Below, piece by piece: positions 16,887-25,508 of a DNA stretch of 37,224 nucleotides. This stretch comes from an uncultured Lachnospiraceae bacterium. Its GTDB lineage: Bacteria > Bacillota > Clostridia > Lachnospirales > Lachnospiraceae. The notes below the pieces were generated by a model, which was given only the letters and a program-made list of their open reading frames with translations, ran no database searches and had not been told where the DNA came from. The position numbers and the translations under genes are program-made. Location: assembly GCA_947176965.1 (NCBI GenBank), contig CAMWSU010000020.1:1-37224 (forward strand), in the 5' to 3' direction. Each line of letters begins with the position of its first letter. Position 1 is the first letter of the stretch.

Positions 16887-18940
16887 AAAACGTAAAAACG
16901 CTGGCGGCAGCTGAAAGCGAAGGCACAGTCTCTACATTTGTAAATACTGTTTTAGAGAATTTACAGGAAATGAATGTTATTACTGATTATGAATTGTGTT
17001 ATTCAACCGGAAAGTATGGGAGAAAGAATTTCAGAGTTGACGCATATTCATTTGATGATTATGATTATTCTATGTCCATTTTCATAGCCGATTTTGATGG
17101 GGAAGAGGAACTGACGACATTAACACTTACGGATGCCAATGCATTATTTGAGCGGATATATACATTTTTAGATGGAAGTTTGCATGGCAATTTTAGAAAT
17201 GAAATGGAAATCAGTACACCAGCCTATGATTTAGTAGAACGTATAATTAATCTTGAGGGAACCATAAGAAAATATCGTTTTTTTATTTTGACAGATAAAG
17301 AAATGAGCGGTAAGATTGCCGCATTTAAACAAGGTAAGATTGATAGCATAGGAATAGAATACAATATCTGGGATGTTCGACGATTGTATCGCGTTATGAG
17401 CACTGGGGATGGGCATGAACCTGTAGAAATAGATTTTAATAAGCTGGTAGGAAATGGTTTACCATGTCTGGAGGCGAGTGATGTCTCTATTGACGATATA
17501 CAATGTTTGTTATGCGTAATACCTGGGAAAACACTTGCTGATTTATATGATCTATATGGAAGTACCTTACTTGAAGGAAATGTAAGATCATTTTTGTCAA
17601 CGAGAGGAGCTGTAAACAAGAATATTAGAAAGACAATACTTGAAGCCGACGGTGAGAGTAAGAGAATGTTTTTTTCATATAATAATGGTATTTCGGCAAC
17701 GGCAACAAGTGTAACCACTGAGGATAGGGAAAACGGCAAATTTATAACATCTATTAATAATTTGCAGATAGTTAATGGTGGTCAGACGACAGCATCCTTA
17801 TCGAACGCAAGGTTTAAGGATAAGGCCGATTTATCAGGAATTTTTGTACAAATGAAATTAACAGTGATTCCTGATCGTGGTCGAGCACAAATATTGATAC
17901 CAAAGATATCCCGAGGTTCTAATAATCAGAATAAAGTATCGGATGCTGATTTCTTTTCAAATCATGAATTTAATGTACGTATGCAGCAGATTTCTAGAAG
18001 AGTATATGCCCCTGCAGTTAACGGATTGCAATATGAGACACATTGGTTCTTTGAAAGATCCAGAGGTCAATATGAGCAGGAGCAGAGCAAAATGACGAAA
18101 TCTGAGAAGAAAAAGTATCAGATGCAGAATCCCAAAGATCAGAAGATTACAAAGACAGATTTTGCAAAATACCAGAACACATGGAGAGAGCTTCCATATT
18201 TTGTAAGCATGGGTGCTCAAAAGAATTTTACTAAATTTGCTCATTATATTGTTGATGAATGGAATAAGGATGAGGTTCAGTTTAATGAACAATATTTTCG
18301 GGACACGGTTGTTATAGCAATTATGTTTAAGTGTATTGATAAACTTATTCCAAAACAGGATTGGTATGAGAAAGGTTATAAAGCAAATATTATTGTATAT
18401 ACGCTGTCCTTTTTCCGTTATTTGATAAATGTGCAGTATCCTGGTGCGGCATTAAATATGCGTTATATTTGGGATAAACAAAGAGTTCCTGATTGTGTTA
18501 ATGATGAATTTACAAGCCTCTCGAAGTTGGTTTTTGAACATATTACTGCAGAGGATAGACCAATCACAAATGTTACTGAATGGTGTAAAAAAGAACAGTG
18601 CTGGATAATGTTAAAAGCAAAATCTTATATCCTGAATTCTAAAATAGCGGAAGTTCTTCTTACAAAAGAGGAACAGAAGAAGGAAAAATCTGATGGAAGA
18701 AAAGAACAGGTTTTGATCAGTGGGATTCAGGTTCAAGCGGAAGTAGTCAAAAAAGGGCAGGAGTATTGGGAAAAAGCATTATTCTGGGGGAGGGAAAGAA
18801 AGATTCTTACACAAGTAGAAGTCAGTTTTTTGACATCTGCAACAAGGATGAATTATGGAAGGATCCCATCTGAGAAACAATGCCAACGCATAGTAAATAT
18901 TGAAGCTAAACTAATAGATGAAGGATTCACCGGAAAGTAG
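16853..18940 (+). CDS. Island gene 5: AIPR-family abortive-infection protein
   Basis: 695 residues from ATG 16853, chosen because GGAGAAG (16839-16845) is seven bases upstream; ATG 16829 is an alternative. The AIPR core lies in the middle third: FFSYNNGISATA, then INNLQIVNGGQTTASL, PKISRGSNNQNKVSDADFF and QQISRRVYAP. AIPR proteins were named for abortive infection phage resistance and are common in Z1/MORC neighbourhoods; their biochemistry is not settled. The C-terminal 200 residues are Lys-rich and helical. It is followed after six bases by the first methyltransferase. No truncation or missing core motif is seen. Confidence 0.87.
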   Translation: MELSEYRKDYLENVKTLAAAESEGTVSTFVNTVLENLQEMNVITDYELCYSTGKYGRKNFRVDAYSFDDYDYSMSIFIADFDGEEELTTLTLTDANALFERIYTFLDGSLHGNFRNEMEISTPAYDLVERIINLEGTIRKYRFFILTDKEMSGKIAAFKQGKIDSIGIEYNIWDVRRLYRVMSTGDGHEPVEIDFNKLVGNGLPCLEASDVSIDDIQCLLCVIPGKTLADLYDLYGSTLLEGNVRSFLSTRGAVNKNIRKTILEADGESKRMFFSYNNGISATATSVTTEDRENGKFITSINNLQIVNGGQTTASLSNARFKDKADLSGIFVQMKLTVIPDRGRAQILIPKISRGSNNQNKVSDADFFSNHEFNVRMQQISRRVYAPAVNGLQYETHWFFERSRGQYEQEQSKMTKSEKKKYQMQNPKDQKITKTDFAKYQNTWRELPYFVSMGAQKNFTKFAHYIVDEWNKDEVQFNEQYFRDTVVIAIMFKCIDKLIPKQDWYEKGYKANIIVYTLSFFRYLINVQYPGAALNMRYIWDKQRVPDCVNDEFTSLSKLVFEHITAEDRPITNVTEWCKKEQCWIMLKAKSYILNSKIAEVLLTKEEQKKEKSDGRKEQVLISGIQVQAEVVKKGQEYWEKALFWGRERKILTQVEVSFLTSATRMNYGRIPSEKQCQRIVNIEAKLIDEGFTGK

Positions 18941-18946
18941 GAAAAT

Positions 18947-19861
18947 ATGAGGGTAGCATCACTTTTCTGCGGATGCGGTGGACTAGATATGGGTTTTGTT
19001 AAAGCCGGGTATGATATAGTCTGGTCTAATGATTTTGATAAATATGCCGTTCAAACATATAATTTAAATTTTAATCATCCAGCCGTATGCGGAGATATAA
19101 ATAAAATTGATTTAAATGATATTCCCGAACATGATGTTTTGATAGGTGGATTTCCGTGCCAGCCATTTAGTATGATGGGAAAAGAACAGGGATTTTCGGA
19201 TCACAGAGGAACTCTGTTTTTCAAAGTCATGGAAATAATTAATAATCAGAGAGAACGGGGGCATCAGCCAAGAATAGTTGTTCTTGAAAATGTACGCAAT
19301 TTAATGACGCATGATAAAGGAAGAACGTTTGCGGTAATGAAACAAGAATTGGAAAAGCTGGAATATCATGTATTTCCTGCAAATCTTAATAGCGCCGATT
19401 ATGGGGTCCCTCAAACAAGAAATAGGGTTTTCTTAGTCTGTCTTATGGATGACATTAAATATATTTTCCCCGCGCCAGAGAGAAATGAAAAAAAAGTACA
19501 AGATATATTAGAACAAAATGTAAAAGATAAATACTTTTTGTCAGAGCGAATATTAAAGACCATTATGTCTAATGGGACTGGAGGTTATTATGCAAAATCA
19601 GAAATTGATTTGCCTATTGCGAGACCTCTTACGGCGACGATGGCAAAAATGCATCGGGCCTGTCAGGACAATTATGTCACACAGGAAAAAGGTGTAAGAA
19701 GATTGACACCAAGGGAGTGTGCCAGACTTCAAGGATTCCCTGAGACTTTTAAAATAGAAGTTTCAGATGCCCAGGCATATAAACAGTTCGGAAATGCTGT
19801 TACCGTAAATGTTTCATACGCGATAGCAAAAAGTATTTTGGAACAGGTGGAGAATGAATAA
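18947..19861 (+). CDS. Island gene 6: C5-cytosine DNA methyltransferase, short form
   Basis: 304 residues. Motif I LFCGCGGLDMGF, motif IV GGFPCQPFS with catalytic Cys71, motif VI LENVRNL, motif VIII QTRNRVFLV and motifs IX-X (RRLTPRECARLQGFP; QFGNAVTVNVSYAIA) are all present. It would methylate cytosine at carbon 5 from S-adenosylmethionine. The target-recognition region between motifs VIII and IX is only about 70 residues, so a short target is likely; the target itself cannot be read from sequence. The gene overlaps the next methyltransferase by 8 bases. Two cytosine methyltransferases in a row often modify the two strands of a non-palindromic site. Confidence 0.95.
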   Translation: MRVASLFCGCGGLDMGFVKAGYDIVWSNDFDKYAVQTYNLNFNHPAVCGDINKIDLNDIPEHDVLIGGFPCQPFSMMGKEQGFSDHRGTLFFKVMEIINNQRERGHQPRIVVLENVRNLMTHDKGRTFAVMKQELEKLEYHVFPANLNSADYGVPQTRNRVFLVCLMDDIKYIFPAPERNEKKVQDILEQNVKDKYFLSERILKTIMSNGTGGYYAKSEIDLPIARPLTATMAKMHRACQDNYVTQEKGVRRLTPRECARLQGFPETFKIEVSDAQAYKQFGNAVTVNVSYAIAKSILEQVENE

Positions 19862-21281
19862 AGATTTGAAAGACTTGATAAGAATATTGTCACTATTTGA
19901 TATGGAAGAGGAATCTGAGAATGTAACTTCTGAGCTATTACACAAAATATGTGAGCAGACTACAGATCCGGTCAGATCAGATAAACATGACTATCTTTTG
20001 AGTCATTTAGATGAAGTGAAGGCTCTTTTTAGGGGGAGATTTGCTGGTATTAGTGCAGGGTGCAAAGAAAATAATTGTGATAGTTGTATTATAAAAAAAT
20101 GGTGTAACCATTACAGAAATATTTGTCAGTCAAAAGAGGAAGCGCTTGAAGAGCCAATTTATGCTGATTTCTTTTGTGGCGCAGGGGGATTGTCATGGGG
20201 ATTTCATCGTGCAGGATTTAAATTAAGTCTGGCAAATGATATACAAGAGTGCTGTATCGATACAATAGCATTAAATCACCCGGAGATTTCAGGAAAGCAT
20301 ATTATTGCAGGTGATATTAATGATGTGCTTTCGAATATAGAAGCAGTTTCCAAGTATGCAAATGTGGATGTGGTGATAGGAGGTCCGCCATGTCAAGGAT
20401 TTAGTATGGCTAATCGTCAAAGACTTATTGATGATCCAAGAAATCATTTATATAAAAGTTTTATTCAGGCAATAAAGATATTAAATCCAAAATTTTTTGT
20501 GATGGAGAATGTGAGGGGAATGCTCGGGGCAAGGAAGCAAATAGAAGAAGATTTTTTTAATATAAATTATACTGCGACAGCCCATATTTTGAATGCCCAA
20601 AATTTTGGCGTCCCGCAAAATAGAAGAAGGGTCATTTTTATTGGAAATAGATTAGGCGTTGATAATGAAGAAATATTTGAGGAGATTTTTGATATAGCGA
20701 ATGGGAGACATGATTATGTCTTGGCGGATGCGTTATGTGGAATGCCACCCTTGAAAGCGAAGAGAAGGGCAAATGCCACTGAGGTGGAAGATTCCGAATC
20801 GGGATACACTTTTGCGCTGCGCGGTGATCAGGATAGTAATGCTTATATTGAAACCATAAATGAAGGAAGGGATATTAGGATACAATTTAATCATAAAGCT
20901 CGCTATAATAATGAGAGAGATATAGAAATATTCCGAAGAATGACTCCTGGTGATAACTCGGCTGACCCTAAGATAGCTGATATTATGCCATATAAAAGAA
21001 GAGAAAAAATATTTAAGGATAAATACTTTAAATTGGAGCCGGATAAGCCATGTAAAACAATTACGGCGCACATGAAGTTTGATTGTAATATGTATATTCA
21101 TCCATCACAGGCGAGAGGACTTACGCCTAGAGAGGCTGCAAGAATACAGTCCTATCCGGATGATTATTTCTTTAGAGGTTCATTTACGAAAACATATATG
21201 CAAGTTGGTAATTCTGTTCCGCCATTATTAAGTGAAGCTATAGCTATTGCGTTAAAGAAGAAATTGCAGGAGGTGCATTAG
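19854..21281 (+). CDS. Island gene 7: C5-cytosine DNA methyltransferase with N-terminal cysteine cluster
   Basis: 475 residues. The catalytic part spans about residues 104-474: motif I FFCGAGGLSWGF, motif IV GGPPCQGFS with Cys180, motif VI MENVRG, motif VIII NRRRVIFIG, motif IX RGLTPREAARIQSYP and motif X QVGNSVPP. It carries an extra N-terminal domain of about 100 residues with Cys70, 75, 78, 84 and 91. The core CDSCIIKKWC closely resembles the endonuclease III iron-sulphur loop (C-x2-C-II-x3-C), but with four instead of six residues before the second Cys. The N-terminal part is too short for a whole glycosylase, so a metal- or cluster-stabilised DNA-contact module is likelier. The next gene starts directly after the stop. 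Confidence 0.93.
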   Translation: MNKDLKDLIRILSLFDMEEESENVTSELLHKICEQTTDPVRSDKHDYLLSHLDEVKALFRGRFAGISAGCKENNCDSCIIKKWCNHYRNICQSKEEALEEPIYADFFCGAGGLSWGFHRAGFKLSLANDIQECCIDTIALNHPEISGKHIIAGDINDVLSNIEAVSKYANVDVVIGGPPCQGFSMANRQRLIDDPRNHLYKSFIQAIKILNPKFFVMENVRGMLGARKQIEEDFFNINYTATAHILNAQNFGVPQNRRRVIFIGNRLGVDNEEIFEEIFDIANGRHDYVLADALCGMPPLKAKRRANATEVEDSESGYTFALRGDQDSNAYIETINEGRDIRIQFNHKARYNNERDIEIFRRMTPGDNSADPKIADIMPYKRREKIFKDKYFKLEPDKPCKTITAHMKFDCNMYIHPSQARGLTPREAARIQSYPDDYFFRGSFTKTYMQVGNSVPPLLSEAIAIALKKKLQEVH

Positions 21282-21887
21282 ATGGCTGCATATGACATGC
21301 TTATGGAGCTGATTCAAGAATACTTTACAGATTTGGGATATAGCAATTGCTATGTTGAGAAGTATTTCTCGAATGAAACATTTAAAGAGCTGGTTTCAAT
21401 AAGATTGGCCAATGCTAATGTAATGATAAAAAATAAGACGGATAGATCAAGCCATCAGACACATATTGCGGTAACGGGCGAAGCAATTGATTTCTTCTAT
21501 AATGCCGAGAATTTCATGTCATTAGATAATAAAACGGTTGAAAAAAGGAAAGTATATGTATCGGAGCAGAATTTAATTGCTTTATCCGGACAGGATAAAG
21601 CGGTCGATAATACGGAAATGATTAATCGATTAATGGGATATGTTACTCTCGGTAAAAGAACCCAGAAGCAAGTTCAATTATCAAAAAGAAATTCAGAGAA
21701 TAGTGAGTGCTTTAATGCGTTAAGACTCGGTCTGTTTGAAAATGATTTGCTGATTATGCTCAAGTATCGGAATGAAGATTCGATGTTAGCGGTAGGAATA
21801 CCGCAGACTTTTTATCTTGATTATATTCCTAATTATGTAAGCAAGTATGAAACAAATACATATTTAAGATTGCCATTAAGACAGTAA
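21282..21887 (+). CDS. Island gene 8: unknown 201-residue protein
   Basis: Its ATG immediately follows the TAG of the second methyltransferase, with GGAGG at 21269-21273 as ribosome site, so it belongs to the operon. The sequence is mixed alpha/beta and soluble, with no signal or membrane segment. Notable stretches are SSHQTHIAVTGEAIDFF, a polar middle (KRTQKQVQLSKRN) and FENDLLIMLKYRNEDSMLAVG near the end. I do not recognise the family and see no convincing nuclease motif. Its position between methyltransferases and Vsr is where a cognate restriction enzyme or specificity factor often sits, but that is inference only. Confidence 0.75.
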   Translation: MAAYDMLMELIQEYFTDLGYSNCYVEKYFSNETFKELVSIRLANANVMIKNKTDRSSHQTHIAVTGEAIDFFYNAENFMSLDNKTVEKRKVYVSEQNLIALSGQDKAVDNTEMINRLMGYVTLGKRTQKQVQLSKRNSENSECFNALRLGLFENDLLIMLKYRNEDSMLAVGIPQTFYLDYIPNYVSKYETNTYLRLPLRQ

Positions 21888-22156
21888 TAAAAATAGCGTC
21901 AGAGCGGTGAAAATTGGATGAAAAAATGACGCTGTTTAAATAAATGCAGGCATTATGTGTAAGTCAGAGCATAAGTTCAATCGGGCTGACTGGAAGGCTG
22001 GGAACAACACCTCTAGAGTTCAGTGAAGAATGAAGAAAAGTGGTTTTATGGTAGATAAAATTGAATTAGATAGTTGAGACTGTAAGAATAAAGTTTGAGA
22101 GAAATATTGTATTGAAAAATGGAGGGATTATTTAGCTTTTTATGGGGGCAGGATAA
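21888..22156. other. Spacer with weak inverted repeat between island operon and Vsr gene
   Basis: AGCGTCA (21895-21901) and TGACGCT (21927-21933) form a 7-bp inverted repeat with a 25-base loop, followed by TTTAAAT; it may be a weak terminator for the eight-gene operon. Two frames of about 20 codons exist but have no support. No clear promoter for the Vsr gene was found. Confidence 0.35.
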
Positions 22157-22597
22157 ATGGATGTACTAACTTCGGAACAGCGCCATAAGAACATGAAGAA
22201 CATAAGGGGTAAGGATACAAAGATAGAAGTTATTCTTCGAAAAGCGTTATGGAAAAAAGGATATAGATACAGAAAAAATTATAGAGATCTTCCGGGTAGT
22301 CCAGATATTGCACTAACAAAGTATAAGATTGCTATTTTTTGCGATGGAGAGTTCTTCCATGGTAAGGACTGGGAGGTATTAAAACCTCGACTGGAGAAAA
22401 GTAATAATAGTGCATTTTGGATTAGTAAAATTTCGAGAAATCGAGTACGAGATGATGAGGTAAATAAAAAACTTTTGTTTAAGGGATGGATCGTGATTCG
22501 ATTCTGGGGAAACGATGTAAAGAAAAACACGGATGAGTGTGTGAAGGTAATAGAGGAAACAATATTTGAACAGAGAGTTGAAGCAGAAGATTTGTAG
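22157..22597 (+). CDS. vsr: Very short patch repair (Vsr) type endonuclease, zinc-less form
   Basis: 146 residues, a normal Vsr length. The family frame is clear: MKNIRGKDTKIEVILRKAL at the start, LPGSPDIAL with catalytic Asp50, IAIFCDGEFFHG with Asp63 and His68, then FWISKISRNRVRDDEV and GWIVIRFWGND. In E. coli Vsr the motif reads GCFWH and a late WEC gives zinc ligands; here those cysteines are Glu65 and Gly, so the structural zinc site is absent. Vsr nicks DNA at T:G mismatches formed by deamination of 5-methylcytosine, which fits the two methyltransferases upstream. It could instead act as the restriction nuclease. GGGGCAGGATAA precedes the start. Confidence 0.88.
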   Translation: MDVLTSEQRHKNMKNIRGKDTKIEVILRKALWKKGYRYRKNYRDLPGSPDIALTKYKIAIFCDGEFFHGKDWEVLKPRLEKSNNSAFWISKISRNRVRDDEVNKKLLFKGWIVIRFWGNDVKKNTDECVKVIEETIFEQRVEAEDL

Positions 22598-22669
22598 TTA
22601 TGAGCATGAAAATCTTTGCATTATGTCTGGTATAAATGGCGTTATCTCTCGGCCCGGGATTCCATGTCT

Positions 22670-22812
22670 TCACAGCGATTTTATAGGGTGTGCGCCTGCT
22701 TGTTTTTTGGCGAGGAGCATTGTATGGATCTTTTCAATACCGTCTTTCTGGCAGTTCCTCATAGGGTCACAGTAGTTAATGCCTGTTTTATTATACAGGT
22801 ATGGAGGCGAAA
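22670..22812 (-). pseudogene. Coding-like remnant on the minus strand, unidentified
   Basis: Read on the minus strand this stretch gives an open frame of about 47 codons ending in TGA (22670-22672), containing YNKTGINYCDPMRNC and GIEKIHTMLLAKKQAG. The residue mix looks like real protein and there are no in-frame stops, but no start or ribosome site is apparent. It may be the 3' end of a gene lost during island rearrangement. It could also be chance. I do not recognise the family. Confidence 0.25.
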
Positions 22813-22814
22813 CA

Positions 22815-24548
22815 ATGGCCGATAATGTAAATGGTGTTAATTGTGCGGATATTTACGCAGAAGAAATGAAAAGAAGTCTTAAGACATTAAAGAGATTTCG
22901 AGAGGCATGGCTTCGTTCGCCATCTATTTGGAATGCGGAATTGTTTCAGTATGCAGATTTGGATTTCTATTTTTATCGCTTTGCTATAGATTGTCAAGAA
23001 CAGAGTACTGAATCGTTGCTTACGGCGATCCTTTATAAAGTAATGGATAGGTATGGATTATCTTTTGAGGTTCCCGATGATAGAAGAAATGCACCATTTG
23101 TATTTATTATTTGCGAAAGAGAGAAGAGAGTGGGGTGTACATATACTGACTTTTGCTCAGATAAAGACATAAACGGTATCTTTCATACTTATAATGTCGA
23201 TGAGGCGTATATTATCAGAACATGGAAGCCAGGCAGATCTGATGAATGGATTTCTAGAGAGAACAAGCATTATAGGGATGATGGGCTTAAGCTTAAAGCT
23301 ATACCTATAGCGGATTTTTTCGAGAAATATTTTGGATCAGAGGAATATAATACATTTCTGCAAAGCGTGGAGGAATACTTGAGAGATGCAAGAGACATTA
23401 CTGGATACAAACCCATAAGGTTTCTTTCGTCTATGAATTTGGCATCACAAAAGGCTTATGAAGAGAAGGTGCTGGCTGATTGGCAGTACGATAACTACAT
23501 TTATCAGATTATAGATAGTAGCAATAGAAAAATACAAGATTATTTATATCTTTCAACTCCGGTAATATCATCCACCATTCTAGGTAAAATCAGAGAGAAC
23601 TATGTAGTCAATAAGCTTTTTGAAACCATGATAGATAGCAATGAATATGCTGAAAGCTTTATTACTTCAGAGTGGCTTTATCACTCATTGAAGGATAAGA
23701 AAAACTTTGATTATACTTCTGTGATAAGCGGATATTTGAAATCTATTGAGCAGCTGCTCTATAGGATAGTTATGGTTAATGTTGATAATAGCTGTAAGAT
23801 TTCAATGAGTGGAGCAAGTAATGTGCGTAAAAAAGCGTATGATAATAATGTAAAGGCCTACGAGAAGAATGATGACACGTGGAATGAGGTGGTCGTAAGC
23901 AATAGGACAGAATATCTGAAAAAGAGATTCCTATATATTGATTTGACCACGGAACAAACTGAATACATGGATAGTTCCATAGGGACTTTTGAGTATTTTC
24001 TTAGAAATAATCCTCATTTATTTGTGGATCCGATCCTGGCTAAAACTACTGCAGATATGGTAAGTTGTTTTCGTACAGAATGCCGAAATCGTTACTTTCA
24101 TACGCATAACGTGAATGATTGGAGTGTTGTTGAAAAGACACGTTCCAATGCAATATATCTTTATTTTATTTTGCTGGGTGGGTATATTATTCCACAGACA
24201 AAGATAGAGGATCTGGGTATTGGGATATATGACAAATTTGATGGTTTATGTAAGAAGATACGTGAGTTTGGACACTATAATCCAGAATTTATATTTGAAT
24301 ATGATAATGGCAGAAGGATTAATCTGATATATGATTTCATCAATAATACCATTGAGTACACAGATGGTGGTATTGAACATTATAAGAGCCTTCTGTTTTG
24401 TGAGGTTGAAGACTTCTCTTTAGAGGCCTATGAAAAGTTGGACGAAGGCATTGGGGAAGAGCAGAAGGTCTTTCTGACAAGAGAAAATCTTCCATATAAG
24501 ATATATGCAGTGCATAGAAATCATGAATTGGAAGAAATAGTATTTTAG
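22815..24548 (+). CDS. Large unknown protein with HEPN-like RNase motif
   Basis: 577 residues from ATG 22815, fixed by GGAGG (22803-22807) seven bases upstream. The N-terminal 290 residues are unrecognised: mixed alpha/beta with repeated Tyr/Phe-rich stretches such as DLDFYFYRF and FVFIICEREKR. In the C-terminal half a helix SGYLKSIEQLLYRIV (about 305-319) precedes an R-N-x3-H motif, Arg424-Asn425-His429 in CRNRYFHTHN. That pairing is typical of HEPN domains, whose R-x4-6-H is the RNase active site. It could therefore be a growth-arrest or abortive-infection effector attached to the island. The call is motif-level only; no named family is recognised. It has no own promoter that I can see. Confidence 0.7.
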   Translation: MADNVNGVNCADIYAEEMKRSLKTLKRFREAWLRSPSIWNAELFQYADLDFYFYRFAIDCQEQSTESLLTAILYKVMDRYGLSFEVPDDRRNAPFVFIICEREKRVGCTYTDFCSDKDINGIFHTYNVDEAYIIRTWKPGRSDEWISRENKHYRDDGLKLKAIPIADFFEKYFGSEEYNTFLQSVEEYLRDARDITGYKPIRFLSSMNLASQKAYEEKVLADWQYDNYIYQIIDSSNRKIQDYLYLSTPVISSTILGKIRENYVVNKLFETMIDSNEYAESFITSEWLYHSLKDKKNFDYTSVISGYLKSIEQLLYRIVMVNVDNSCKISMSGASNVRKKAYDNNVKAYEKNDDTWNEVVVSNRTEYLKKRFLYIDLTTEQTEYMDSSIGTFEYFLRNNPHLFVDPILAKTTADMVSCFRTECRNRYFHTHNVNDWSVVEKTRSNAIYLYFILLGGYIIPQTKIEDLGIGIYDKFDGLCKKIREFGHYNPEFIFEYDNGRRINLIYDFINNTIEYTDGGIEHYKSLLFCEVEDFSLEAYEKLDEGIGEEQKVFLTRENLPYKIYAVHRNHELEEIVF

Positions 24549-24624
24549 GACAAATTTATGGTGAATGAGTGATTTCTGCCACAAAAAAGATGGAAGAAAA
24601 AACTTTAGTCCTATGTTGACATAG

Positions 24625-25464
24625 GCTGATGAAGCGCATCATAGTGCGGCGAATACTTACCAGAAGGTTATGAAGTATTTCAGACTGAAGCTATGGTTGG
24701 GTATGACGGCGACACCGGATAAAAGGGATGACGAGATAGAGGGGAAAAACATATACGAGATCTTTCATTATCAGATCGCATATGAAATTCGATTGCAACA
24801 GGCAATGGAAGAAAATTTGTTATGCCCATTTCATTATTTTGGGATCACAGATGTTTCTTTGGTTGACGAGAAGCAAGTCAAGGCGAAAAAAATAACGGAA
24901 AAGGATTTTCATCTTTTAACGAGTGATGAGAGAGTACGGCACATTATTGAGCAGGCAAGCTATTATGGTTATAGTGGAGAACGTGTAAAGGGACTTGTTT
25001 TTTGTAGCAGAATTGATGAGTCGGAGGAACTTTCTGCTAAATTCAATGCGTCGGGGTACAGAATGATTGCGCTAAACGGGAGCGCGACAGAAGATGAAAG
25101 GACGAATGCGTTTGAACGTTTGGCAATGAATGAAGCGGATGCAACCGAAGAGATGCAGCCATTAGATTATATTTTCTCTGTGGAAATTTTGAATGGCGGC
25201 GTTGATACGCAATTGATAGGCGCAGACCGAAGGGCTGTCTTATCAGCCCGATATATGTTGCAGGGGCGGGATAGTAAAAACAATTCTTGCAGACTGTTCA
25301 TAGAAAACAATGCTGAGACCGGAGAAGGAATAACTTATACCAGACCGAAAATTGTTACGGATAGCAGCGATCTAAAGTGGTTGGAGAAGGAAGATCTGAT
25401 CGGCAGGATTGCGGATGAGGATGGGAAGCTTGTCATTATGATTGATAAAGCAGACGGTGACTGA
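24625..25464 (+). pseudogene. Truncated DEAH-type superfamily II helicase (type I restriction/UvrB-like)
   Basis: The frame opens after a TAG (24622-24624) right at motif II: GCT GAT GAA GCG CAT CAT reads ADEAHH. Then come motif III LGMTATP, helicase C motifs GLVFCSRIDES and LNGSATEDER, and motif V DYIFSVEILNGGVD. Everything before motif II, including Walker A, is missing, and motif VI (normally QLGRGLRK) is absent because the sequence after GGVDTQ no longer fits. An ATG at 24670 opens a 264-residue frame but it begins in mid-domain and has no ribosome site. So this is a remnant with both an upstream loss and probably an internal deletion. A working ATPase is not possible. Confidence 0.8.
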
Positions 25465-25508
25465 TCAAAGAAAACTCGTCAGTCAAATTATCCAGTCAAA
25501 TTTTCAAG

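Noticed and set aside
17224..17739. Minus-strand open frame of 171 codons
   Set aside because: Antisense to the AIPR gene, which has a full family signature; no family resemblance on the minus strand.
24670..25464. Intact helicase gene starting at ATG 24670
   Set aside because: Recognisable helicase sequence continues upstream to the DEAH box without a start, Walker A is absent and motif VI is lost, so it is a remnant.
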